Origin: Bacteroidota bacterium
GTDB taxonomy: Bacteria > Bacteroidota > Bacteroidia > UBA4408
NCBI GenBank assembly: GCA_016721765.1
Contig: JADKHO010000002.1
Coordinates: 682,001 to 746,000 of the forward strand
Direction of reading: 5' to 3'
DNA length: 64,000 nt
The number at the start of each line of letters is the position of its first letter. The stretch's first letter is position 1. Made by a program: the position numbers and the translations under genes. A model generated the notes under the pieces. That model saw only the letters and a list, made by a program, of their open reading frames with translations, had not been told where the DNA came from and searched no databases. Shown piece after piece: positions 8,416-18,900 of this stretch.

Positions 8416-9642
8416 TTACTTCAATTTAGTTTCGTCGTAATATCGATTTAGGATGGTTGAAACTACCGATTGGTAATAGCCCCAGAAGAAGCGATTTCTG
8501 TCGGTTTTATCTTCCTTCATGTATAAAAAATACCTAAACTTTGTTATGCCACGCATTTTTTTCATGCGATTTTTATCGTGTGGATTATCGGCAAAGTCTC
8601 CTGCAAAATAGTAGAATTTATAATCGTCTTTATAATGCTCCACGGTGGCCGGAAAATGTTTTGGAATCTTGTGTTGTTCCAAGATTTTATCGCCTTCGGG
8701 AGTTGTTTCTAATTCATATTCACTAACTAAATGATTGTTGGGCAAGGCTTGAATAATATCAAACCAAAAAGGAAATTCAATTCTTTCGGGTACATTAAAC
8801 CGCTCTCTATCGCTGGCGTTTGTTGTTACTACCGGTAAATCATTAATTAAATCCTTATCCTTTTCCAAAATCACTACTTCATTGTTATCTTTTATAAACA
8901 CAATTCCGGATTTAGTAAACGGCCATTGGTTGTGGTTTTGATTTTTATATAAATGTACCAGCCAGGCAGGAACTTCGGGAGTTTTTGCAGTATCGAGGTT
9001 ATCAAAATAACGCCCCATCCAGCCGGTCCAACGTATTCCAAACATATCTTCAGCTTGTTTTCGAAAAACCGATTTTGTGGGTGGTGCAAGCATATTGAAT
9101 TCGGTAAGAATTAACTTTTTACTTTCCTTCATCTTTTGCAAAAACTCCACATCTTGTTTCACCAAGCCCCCATATACTAGTTTATCGTGCTCTTTCTTTT
9201 TTGTTCTTCCAAAAATCCCACCCACAATATCTAAGAGCTCATTGGCATTTCGTTTAGTTTCTCCCACATCCACAAACCATTCGTCATAGTTGATACCATT
9301 CATATCCGTGTAATAGGCCATGTCATAATGCTTCACAAGTGAATCCAATTGCCGGGTATTGCTTTGGCTTAAATCATTAATGGTGTACATGAAAAATTCT
9401 TCCGGAAAAAAACCCATGTAATCTTTTGTCTCATCATATAAATCCCCGTTTTGCTTGGAAAATTTATTATTCGTTAGCACAAAATTGAAGCTCTTGTGAT
9501 TGTCGCCGGCAGTAGTCATTACCGTTTTATCTAAAATAAATGCTTCCATATTTCGAGGGCTGGTCATTTGCCAGTAAATCCACATCCATAACGGAAGTAA
9601 AAAAATAAAAATGGTGATAGTATAAACGATGATTTTTCTCAT
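8416..9642 (-). CDS. Membrane-anchored protein of unknown function
   Basis: A 408-residue protein with one N-terminal hydrophobic segment (residues about 4-25, IIVYTITIFIFLLPLWMWIYW) lacking a clear cleavage site, so it is probably anchored in the inner membrane with the rest in the periplasm. The body is rich in aromatic and charged residues with no motif I recognise; notable blocks are MAYYTDMNGINYDEWF, MFGIRWTGWMGRYFDNL and FYYFAGDFADNP. Asp/Glu-Trp/Tyr richness is reminiscent of carbohydrate-active folds, but no catalytic signature can be pointed to. It stands alone between the repeat array and the OmpA gene. I do not assign a function. Confidence 0.7.
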   Translation of the reverse strand: MRKIIVYTITIFIFLLPLWMWIYWQMTSPRNMEAFILDKTVMTTAGDNHKSFNFVLTNNKFSKQNGDLYDETKDYMGFFPEEFFMYTINDLSQSNTRQLDSLVKHYDMAYYTDMNGINYDEWFVDVGETKRNANELLDIVGGIFGRTKKKEHDKLVYGGLVKQDVEFLQKMKESKKLILTEFNMLAPPTKSVFRKQAEDMFGIRWTGWMGRYFDNLDTAKTPEVPAWLVHLYKNQNHNQWPFTKSGIVFIKDNNEVVILEKDKDLINDLPVVTTNASDRERFNVPERIEFPFWFDIIQALPNNHLVSEYELETTPEGDKILEQHKIPKHFPATVEHYKDDYKFYYFAGDFADNPHDKNRMKKMRGITKFRYFLYMKEDKTDRNRFFWGYYQSVVSTILNRYYDETKLK

Positions 9643-9738
9643 AGCACTACAGCGTAATTTAAAAACAGAAATGTAACATCATTTTGGGGTTTCGCTAAAT
9701 TAACTAGTTAGATATCTTCGAATGAAAAGTTATCTAAG

Positions 9739-11925
9739 TTATTTAGCGAATCCGGTAACTTTAAATTCTGTCCTTCGGTTTTGCTGGTGTTCTGCTTCAG
9801 AGCAGGCTGATTTAACAGTACCTTCACAGGAACATGTGTTAGTTAATTTGGTTTCGCCATAGCCTTTACCAGCAATTCTTTTTTTATCGATGCCTTTGCT
9901 GATAATGTATGCCACACTAGATTTAGCGCGTGCTTCCGAAAGTGCCAAATTAGAGGCCGCAGACCCACGGCAATCGGTATGTGAGCTAAGTTCTACAATG
10001 ATATCCGGATTATCGATCAACACTTGAACAGTTTTATCCAACTCATTTGCAGCATCAGTGCGAATAGCGGACTTACCTAAATCAAAATAGATGTTATCAA
10101 TTTTTATTGCTTTACCCACTACAATTTTTTCGAGTTCGGTTGTTTTCACTTCAGTAGAAGGAACTTTCAATCCTTCGGTTTTAGTAAAATATCCACCTTT
10201 TTTACTGGTGGTTACAGTATATGTTTTTTCTTTATCCAAATCGCATTTACTGTATTTTCCATCCACACCGGTTACGGTTTCAAAAACTTTTGCTCCGGTA
10301 TTGTCCTTAATTACAACAGTTGCATCTTGAGCAGGAGTACTATTAGCCGATTTATCCAACACAATTCCGTTGATGCAATTTTTATCTATTTCCTTTTTCA
10401 ATAAAATATCTGTTGATTCAGCGGAAGCTGCAAATTTTTCCATTTTTGAAATGTATTTATCCGCCTTTGCACTAAGCTCACATTCTGTTCCGGGCATTAG
10501 TTCAAGTGTATACACTCCATCTTGTTTGTTAAGATTTGTCACCTTACCGGATTTCGTTTCCTTTACTTCCAACTCGGAAGCCAGCATTGCTTTTGAATCT
10601 TCATCCTTAATGTTGATTACATATTTTTTCTTTTGTTGAACATTGCTGCGTGAAAAAGAGAATATATCATCATCGTTGTTTTTACCACCTCTGTTTGAAC
10701 TGAAATAACCGGTTTTAGCGTCTTTGTCGAGTGTGATTCCGAAATCATCTTGAGAACTGCTAAATGGAGCATTCATATTGCTTGCATTCCCCCAAGATCC
10801 ATTTGTACCGGAAGCTGAATATAAATCAAGTCCTCCTAATCCATCCCAACCGTTGGAAGAAAAATAAAGTGTATTATCAGCGCCAAGCGTTGGAAAAACT
10901 TCATTCCCCTTGGTATTTATTTTATCTCCTAAGTTCACCGGTTTTCCCCATTTTCCACCTTCCAAGGAGCTTACCCACAAATCCATTCCACCCAAAGTAC
11001 CGGGCATGTCGGATGAAAATACAAGTATATTTCCGTCGGCACTTAATGCAGGATGCGCGCAATTATATGCATCGTTGTTGTATGGAAAGGCTTCCAAACC
11101 TTCATAAGAATTCTCTTCAGCATTATAAGTAGTGGTAAATAATTGCAATCGAACCACTTCATTGTTGGTTCTTTTTTTATTCTCTGCCAGGCTGTTTGCA
11201 GTGAAAATCATTTTCTTAGTATCAGCTGAAAAGCATAATGGACCATCGTTATAATTAGAGCTATATTCCTTTTTTAATTCCTTTGGTTTTGTAAAAGTGC
11301 TTCCCTCCTTTTTCGAAATATAAATCAGGTTATACACTTTATTACTCCAAGTATGTTCTTCACGTATCCACTCGGTTCGCTGGCGCGTAGATGTAAATAC
11401 AACATCGTTTTTTAAGAGTTGCGGACAAAAATCATTTTCATCGGAATTTAAAGCAACTTCTCTTTTAATTTTCACCGCTGCAGAATCTTTGTAATAAACC
11501 GATAGATCAGTTAAACCACGTGTATAATTAGAAGTGCGTGCATCCGAAGCAACTTGTGGGGCAGCTAAAATTTCTTTTGCTTTACTGTATTTTCCATTAC
11601 TCATTAAGCTTTGCGCATAATAAATAATTTCGTCGGGGCTTGCTTTTTTTAGCGTGTAGAGTTGCGTGTAATACTCTTCTGCTTTGAGTGTATTGTTATT
11701 TAGCCGATAGCAATCTGCAATTTTTTTAAGTGCATCCGCATTGCTTTTGTCTTTCTTTAAAACGGCTACATACTTTTCGATTGCTTCGCTATAGGATTTA
11801 GCATCGTATAAACTATTGGCTCGGGTGAGCATTTTATTTTGTGCAAATACAGCCGTTGAAACTAGTAATAGGGTAGCTAATACTATGCTTGCGAGGGATC
11901 TTGTTGGTATCATAACTGAACTCAT
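9739..11925 (-). CDS. OmpA-family protein with TPR, PD40 propeller and regulatory-like domains
   Basis: A 728-residue exported protein. The longest frame opens with TTG at 11934; ATG at 11925 gives a normal signal peptide ending in TAVFAQ. Order of domains: TPR-like helices (about 25-130), PD40/WD40-like beta-propeller blades (about 160-430; repeated FSSDMPGTLGGMDLW / YFSSNGWDGLGGLDLY / YFSSNRGGKNNDDDIF), two carboxypeptidase-regulatory-like beta domains (about 435-600), and a C-terminal OmpA peptidoglycan-binding domain with SHTDCRGSAASNLALSEARA and NRRTEF. It is the last gene of an adhesin > PorP/SprF > OmpA set, 41 bases after porP/sprF. Such proteins are thought to tie T9SS surface assemblies to peptidoglycan; that role here is inferred from family and context. 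Confidence 0.85.
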   Translation of the reverse strand: MSSVMIPTRSLASIVLATLLLVSTAVFAQNKMLTRANSLYDAKSYSEAIEKYVAVLKKDKSNADALKKIADCYRLNNNTLKAEEYYTQLYTLKKASPDEIIYYAQSLMSNGKYSKAKEILAAPQVASDARTSNYTRGLTDLSVYYKDSAAVKIKREVALNSDENDFCPQLLKNDVVFTSTRQRTEWIREEHTWSNKVYNLIYISKKEGSTFTKPKELKKEYSSNYNDGPLCFSADTKKMIFTANSLAENKKRTNNEVVRLQLFTTTYNAEENSYEGLEAFPYNNDAYNCAHPALSADGNILVFSSDMPGTLGGMDLWVSSLEGGKWGKPVNLGDKINTKGNEVFPTLGADNTLYFSSNGWDGLGGLDLYSASGTNGSWGNASNMNAPFSSSQDDFGITLDKDAKTGYFSSNRGGKNNDDDIFSFSRSNVQQKKKYVINIKDEDSKAMLASELEVKETKSGKVTNLNKQDGVYTLELMPGTECELSAKADKYISKMEKFAASAESTDILLKKEIDKNCINGIVLDKSANSTPAQDATVVIKDNTGAKVFETVTGVDGKYSKCDLDKEKTYTVTTSKKGGYFTKTEGLKVPSTEVKTTELEKIVVGKAIKIDNIYFDLGKSAIRTDAANELDKTVQVLIDNPDIIVELSSHTDCRGSAASNLALSEARAKSSVAYIISKGIDKKRIAGKGYGETKLTNTCSCEGTVKSACSEAEHQQNRRTEFKVTGFAK

Positions 11926-11974
11926 TTTTATCAATATTATTTTCTTCTTAGATGCGACACGTTTAAACTAAAGC

Positions 11975-12934
11975 TTAGAAATAACGGTTAGAAATTATTT
12001 TGTTTCCTTTAAAGCCAAATACATAGCCTAAGCCAATTTCGTGCGAGCCACTCGAAAAATCACGAATTTTAGAAAGGCTGTAATCGTAGGAGTAACTTAT
12101 CAAAAATTGCGGATTAATTTGAAGACCGGCAATAAAAGACATATCGGCTTTAGAGCGGTAAGATGCTCCAATCCATAATTTTTCCATTATCAAGGCATTG
12201 AGGTTGACATCAATTTCGGCGGGTGCATTTTTTACTGCTTTCACCATAATTTGTGGTTTCAATTTTAAATCGGCACCTGCATCAAAAACACGTCCCATAG
12301 TAAAGTAATAATGAAACTTAGAAGGATCTATAGCGGTATTTTTAAGTACATCTCCACCACTTGTAATACTTAAATTATCAGCCACCATCCGTGGAAGTGA
12401 AACCCCTGCATAAAATTTTTGAGTGGAATAATAAATTCCTGCACCAAAATTTGGTGTGAGCACATTTCCGGTATTAGCTGAAAAGCGTACATCATTTAAA
12501 TCGGTGGTTTGCAACTCGGCATAATTGTTTGATTGCACATGCACACCGCCCATTAAACCAAAACTTAAATGGCCCTTTTCTCCTGTTTTTATACGATACG
12601 CATACGTCAAGTAGGCCAAATTCCGACGCAATTTTCCGTCTGCAATTTTTTCGTTGAGCAAACTTAAACCTATGCCCATTTTATTATTAGCAAGCGGCCC
12701 ATGCAGCGAAACCGTTGTAGTAACCGGGCGGCCTTCAAAACCCACCCATTGCTGGCGGTGTAGCGCATTAATAGCTAATGCTTCCTTACTTCCCGCGTAA
12801 GCCGGATTGATAAACATTTCGTTAAACATGTATTGCGTAAACATGGGATCGTATTGCGCCATGAGTTTGGTTCCGGCACTTGCCAAAAGCACAAGCATTA
12901 TTGCAATCAGTTTTTTATGTGCGAATTTTTTCAT
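11975..12934 (-). CDS. PorP/SprF-type IX secretion outer-membrane protein
   Basis: A 319-residue protein with signal peptide (ending KLMAQ) and the PorP/SprF hallmark right after it: YDPMFTQYMFNEMFINPAYAGS, here at about residues 28-49 (shown in part), followed by HRQQWVGFEGRPVTT. The remainder is amphipathic beta-strands of a small outer-membrane barrel. In Flavobacterium johnsoniae SprF is required for secretion and attachment of the giant adhesin SprB, which carries a type B sorting domain. Here the gene lies 44 bases downstream of a 2340-residue type B protein and 41 bases upstream of an OmpA-PD40 gene, exactly the expected setting, so it is probably the dedicated outer-membrane partner of that adhesin. 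Confidence 0.9.
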   Translation of the reverse strand: MKKFAHKKLIAIMLVLLASAGTKLMAQYDPMFTQYMFNEMFINPAYAGSKEALAINALHRQQWVGFEGRPVTTTVSLHGPLANNKMGIGLSLLNEKIADGKLRRNLAYLTYAYRIKTGEKGHLSFGLMGGVHVQSNNYAELQTTDLNDVRFSANTGNVLTPNFGAGIYYSTQKFYAGVSLPRMVADNLSITSGGDVLKNTAIDPSKFHYYFTMGRVFDAGADLKLKPQIMVKAVKNAPAEIDVNLNALIMEKLWIGASYRSKADMSFIAGLQINPQFLISYSYDYSLSKIRDFSSGSHEIGLGYVFGFKGNKIISNRYF

Positions 12935-12978
12935 CTTTCTCTTTTTAAAAATTTATTCCTATTGTACTGTTACCAGGA

Positions 12979-15900
12979 TTAATATTCAATTACTACATAG
13001 CCTTTGCGTGGCTCCAAATCATCGGCGCTGAGCTCGAGCACGTAATAATAAGTGCCTTGTGTTACTTTTCCATCGCCTTTATCGGATAAGCCATTCCAGC
13101 TGTTATCGTAGGCTGTTTTTTGATACACAATATTTCCCCAACGATTATAAATGGTGAGGCGATTATCCGGATAGTTTGAAAGTCCGCGAATAACAAAATT
13201 TTCGTTCTGTGCATCGCCATCCGGCGTAAAGCCTTGCGGGATGAATAATTCAACCGGTGTAACGTCTACAATTCCATTCAAGGTTACCGGTGTAGCAATA
13301 TCCTCTCCTTGGTCGCTCGGATTTCCGTTGAGGTCATTATCAATGTGTCCGTTATTACTTTTATCTTTTGATAGATTCCCATTTGGTCCGGTGCCATGTG
13401 CATCGGCAGAGTTTAGGAAGGTACCCGAAGTTCCATTCGTATTTACATTTATTTTAAGCACAACGGTACTGGTAACACCCGGTGCAATGCTGCTTGCTTG
13501 AGGATTAAGTATATTAATGTTGCTGCCTGTTCCTGTGTAATTGTTATTCGTAACTAATCCGCCACCAGCACTTATACTTGATACACTAAAAGTTACAGGC
13601 GATGGGAAAGTCACCGATAAATTATCAATTATATCGATAGAAGTTAATGGAACAGTTCCCATATTTTGAACATCAAATGAGTAGGTCACATCAAAAGTTC
13701 CATCCGATTTGATATCCGAAACGCTGGCAATTTTTGAGAGTCCAATTTGAGTTTTTGATGAGAAGCTCAAAGGTGTTGCTCCGCTTTCGTTTGGATTTCC
13801 ATTTCCATCCGGATCAGGATTTAATCCATTAACAGATGAATCAGGAAGCGAAGACAATGCAGATCCAATCGCTGAATTATTAAATGGTCCAATTGCGCCA
13901 TTTGGATTTACTAACAAGGTTAATCGAAGCGTATCCACTCCACCGGCTGCTAGCGTATTTGTTTGAGGCTCGAGCAGGTTTGTATTTGTACTACCGTTGT
14001 ACAATGAATTGGTTAATAAGTTTGTTGCTTGTAAACTGCTTACTGTAAAAGTTGCCGGTGCCGGGAAGGTTGCGCTCAAATCGTCGGTAACTTGCACAAA
14101 GCTAGCTGCGCTGGTACCATAATTCTTCACAACAACTTTATATACCACTGCAAATGAACCATTGGTTTGCAGCACAGGTGGCGCAACCGACTTAGCAATT
14201 CCGATTAGCGCGAATGGAACATCCGCTATAACGGTAATGGTTACAGTTGCCTGATCGCAAAGCGGTGTTCCGGCATTGTCGCATGCACTATACACAAAAG
14301 TATCATTACCTGTAAATCCTGCATTTGGAACGTAATTAAAGGAACCATTTGAATTAAAAGTTAGCGTTCCGCTACTTGGTAAATTAACAATTGTATAAGT
14401 TAATGGATCGCCATCCACATCCGAATCATTTGCTGTTACTATTGCAGCAATTGGAGTATTAAAGTTGGTCACAAAACTGTCGTCGTTGGCAATAGGCGCA
14501 TCATTTACCGCAACAACTGTAATCGAAACAACTGCAGTATCACAAAGTGTTGGCACTCCATTATCGCAAACTTCATAAGTAAAGCTATCTGAACCATTAA
14601 AATTCAAATTTGGAGTGTAGGTAAATGTACCATTCGCATTCAAGGTAAGCGTACCATTAAGCGTTGTATTAAGTACACTGAAGGATAATGCATCTCCGTT
14701 AGGATCGCTGTCGTTTAGGCTAACATCGGTGTTAAGTGGTGTATCCTCATTTGTAGAGAACGTATCGTCGATTGCAATCGGTGCTTGATTGATAACTACC
14801 ACTTGAATTACATTAAATACAACAATTGCAGTATCACATAATGCAGGTGTACCATTATCACACACCGTATAAGTTAATGTGTCATTACCCGAGAATCCGG
14901 TTGCAGGGGTATACACAAAACTTCCGTTCGTATTAAAAGTAAGCGTACCATGCAGTGGATTTATAATTACACTAAATGATAGTGGGTCACCATCCACATC
15001 GCTATCGTTAGGAGAAACATCACCATTCACGGCAACATTTTGATTGGTAGAAGAGAGATCATCCACAGCTACCGGCGCATCGTTAACCGGAGTTACAGTG
15101 ATGTTTACCAAACCTGTATCGCAGGTAATCGGTAAACCATTATCACAAATCAAATAGCTAAATGAATCCGGTCCATTGTAGTTGGTAGCGGGTGTATACG
15201 TAAAAGTTCCATTGTTATTGAACACCAATACACCATGCGCCGGCTGCACCAATGCAGAGTAAAGAACAGTGCTACCATTAGTTAAGTCATTTGTGGAAAC
15301 ATCAGCTGTTAAAGGAGTGTCTTCATTGGTAGTGAAAGCATCATCAACAGCAGTTGGTGGTGCAATTAAACTGCTCACTGAAATTACCAATTGAGCCGTA
15401 TCACACAGCGAAGGAGTACCATTATCACAAACCACATAAGTAATCACATCGTTACCGACAGTACCATTTGGTGTGTAGGTATATGTTCCATTGGCATTTA
15501 ATATTGCTGTTCCAATTGAGCCATTTGTTAAAATTGTATAGGTTAACACATCCCCATCAATATCGGAGTCATTTACAGAAACATCACCACTAACCGGAAG
15601 TGGAATTACGGTGGAATTAGTATCATTTATGGCAAGCGGCGCATCGTTTATCGGTAAGACAGTAATAAATACTGTAGCCGTATCGCACAAGCTAGGTGAA
15701 CCATTATCGCACACCACATAAGTAAAACTATCCGGTCCGTTATAATTTGGATTTGGCACATAACTAAAACTGCCATCCGTTCCCATAATTAAGGAGCTTG
15801 AATGGGTGGATGATGTGAGCAAATTAAAAGTTAAAATATTGCCGTTTACATCCGAGTCATTTGTAGCAACCGATGAAGCTAAGATATTGTCTTCATTAAC

Positions 15901-18900
15901 AGTTAACGTATCGTTAAGTGCTGTTGGTGCATTGTTGATCACATTTACTCCTATTACAACAATGGCAGTATCGCACAGTGAAGGCACACCATTATCGCAC
16001 ACCACATAAGTCAAAGTATCATTTCCTACAAAATTGTTATTGGGAGTGTAGGTGTATTGTCCATTTGCATTCATTAACGCAGCACCATTCGCACCATTTA
16101 TAAGAATTGTGAAGCTAAGTGTATCTCCTCCATCAATGTCCGAATCATTAGTTGAAACATCACCATTTACTGCTAAATTAATTGGTGTAAAGTTCACATC
16201 ATCAACAGCCAGCGGGGCATCATTTACCGGATTTACAGTTATACTAACTGTAGCATTGGCACAAAGCGCTGGAATTCCATTATCACAAACAGTGTAAATA
16301 AAAGTATCCGTTCCATTAAAATTCAAATTGGGTGTGTAAGTAAAAGTTCCATCTGAATTTAGGACTACGTTTCCGTTAGCGGCATTGGAGAAAAGTGCAA
16401 AGGTGAGTGGATCGCCATTTGGATCGGAGTCATTGGTGCTCACATCTCCATTTAAGGCAGTGTCTTCATCGGTATTGAGGTTAGTATCGTTAACAGCAAT
16501 TGGTGCTAAATTGGTAGTATTTACGCCAATCACCACAATTGCGGTATCGCATAGCGATGGCAAAGCATTGTCGCAAACGGAATAAACCAAAGTATCATTT
16601 CCAATAAAATTGTTGTTGGGAGTGTAGGTAAAAGTTCCATCGTTATTAAAAATTACAATTCCACTATCGGGACCTGAAATTAAATTAAATGTAAGGGGAT
16701 CGCCATCCACATCAAAATCATTGGCAGAGGCATTTCCGCTTACAGGTAAATTAAATCCGCCAAATATAGCATCGTCAATTGCTACAGGGGCATCGTTAAT
16801 TGGATTAACAGTAATTGTTACCAAGCCGGTATCGCATAACGAAGGTATACCGTTGTCGCATACTAAATAAGTAAACGAATCTGTTCCATTAAAATTCAAA
16901 TTCGGAGTGTATGAAAATACTCCGTTAAAGGTCATAGCCACTGTACCATTTGATGCACTTGTAAGCACAGAAAACACTATTGGATCTGTATTGGGATCGA
17001 AATCATTTGCAGCAATATCGCCACTTAAAAAAGTATCTTCATCTGTTTGGGCTGCATCATCAATAGCAATCGGACTAAGGTTGGTTGTATTTACGCCAAT
17101 AACAACAATTGCTGTGTCGCACAAGGAAGGAATTCCATTGTCGCAAACTTGGTAGGTGATGGTATCGTTGCCGGTAAAGCCTAAATTGGGAGTATACGTA
17201 AAACTGCCATCCGGAGCAAAAAGAACAATTCCATTTGCAGGATTACTAACCACAGAGAAAGTTAGTTGATCTCCATCAATGTCACTATCATTAGGAGAAA
17301 CATCTCCATTCACCAAAATATTTAATCCGGTTAAAAAGGAATCATCCACAGCCAAGGGTGCATCATTTACGGCATTTACAGTAATCGTAACAATTCCGGT
17401 GTCGCAAAGGCTTGGAATACCATCGTCACAAACCGTATATGTAAAACTATCTGAACCATTAAAATTAGGATTGGGAATGTAATCGTAGCTACCATCAGTA
17501 TTCAACAATAAAAGACCGTTCAAGGGATTGAAAAGTATTGCAAATTCAAGCGTATTGCCTTCTAAATCCGAGTCGTTGGTAGCCACAGTTGAACTTAAAA
17601 AAATGTCCTCATCGGTAGTTTCAATATCATCAACAGCAATTGGTGAATCGTTTACCGGATTAACTGTAATCGTTACGAGGCCTGTATCACATAAGGAAGG
17701 TGCTCCATTATCACAAACCTTGTAAGTAAATGAATCGGGTCCATTGTAATTTAGATTAGGTGTATAGGTAAAAGTACCATTGGCATTCATCAACACTGCA
17801 CCGTTTGTTGGGTTTGTAACAATTGAATACGTAAGCGGATCACCATTTAAGTCTGAATCATTTGTAGACACATCAGCACTTAAGGGATTATCTTCACCTG
17901 TCGAGAATACGTCATCTACGGCTGTTGGCGCACAGTTGGCTGCGGGTGCTAAAATTATTGTTTGGTCAAGTGTACAGCTGGTGGCATTTTTTAAGCGGAT
18001 GGTGTATGCGCCAGAAGTTAAATTTTGAAAAGTATTGGCCGGCACAATAGAAGATACCACTACATAAGGGCTTGCATTATTATGCGCATTGCCAATAGTA
18101 AATGCAATTGAATCGTTTGGATTAATTCCATTCAATACAAATTTACCGCTCGTTGGAGCACCGCAAACAGGGTCGGTTTTGGTTACAGATGTAAATGCGG
18201 GTGATGGGAAAATAGTAATGTTTAATGCAATTGTATCGGTGCAACCTAAGGTTAAGGTTTTAATACCAAAATAGGTGGCACTACTTGTTGCTACAGCAAC
18301 CGGACTAAATCCTGAATTATAATACACATAGCCAGGAAGTGCAGTTGCTAATGATGAAAATAAGAAAGGAGGGCAAGAGCTAAACGCTGTATCCGGCGGA
18401 AGTGAGCAAGATGGAGGTAAATTGATTACTGTGCTGGTATATCCCGGAATTGGACAACCACTGCCATCAAAAATACTTGGGTTACTATAATTTGCTTGCG
18501 TATTTCCGGAAAGCTGTCCGGTTCCAACCCCGGCAGCAATCGAATTTACAAATCCGCTGCAACGTAATTTTATGCATTCTTCGGTAACAGTAGCTCTAAA
18601 TTTAAAAGTGGAACTATCGGCACCAGTAGGATTATCAATAATTGCACCGCCGTTAACTGCATCAGCACCTGTTCCAACACGCACCACCACACGGTTTCCA
18701 ACAGCATCAAATTCAGCTTGATCGTCGCCGGCAATATCTGATTTATTTCCTTGATTTGGCCCGGCAACTATTTTAATGGAGTTGGGCACATAATCGAGGT
18801 TAAAAGGAATGGTGTCGATTAGAATTGAATTTATAGATACATCGCTACCTAAATTTTGAATGGTTACGGTATACTCTAGTGTATCGCCCGGATTAAGTGG

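Noticed and set aside
15806..18274. Plus-strand frames of 60-82 codons inside the giant adhesin
   Set aside because: They repeat with the 95-residue repeat period of the sense gene and have no independent signals.
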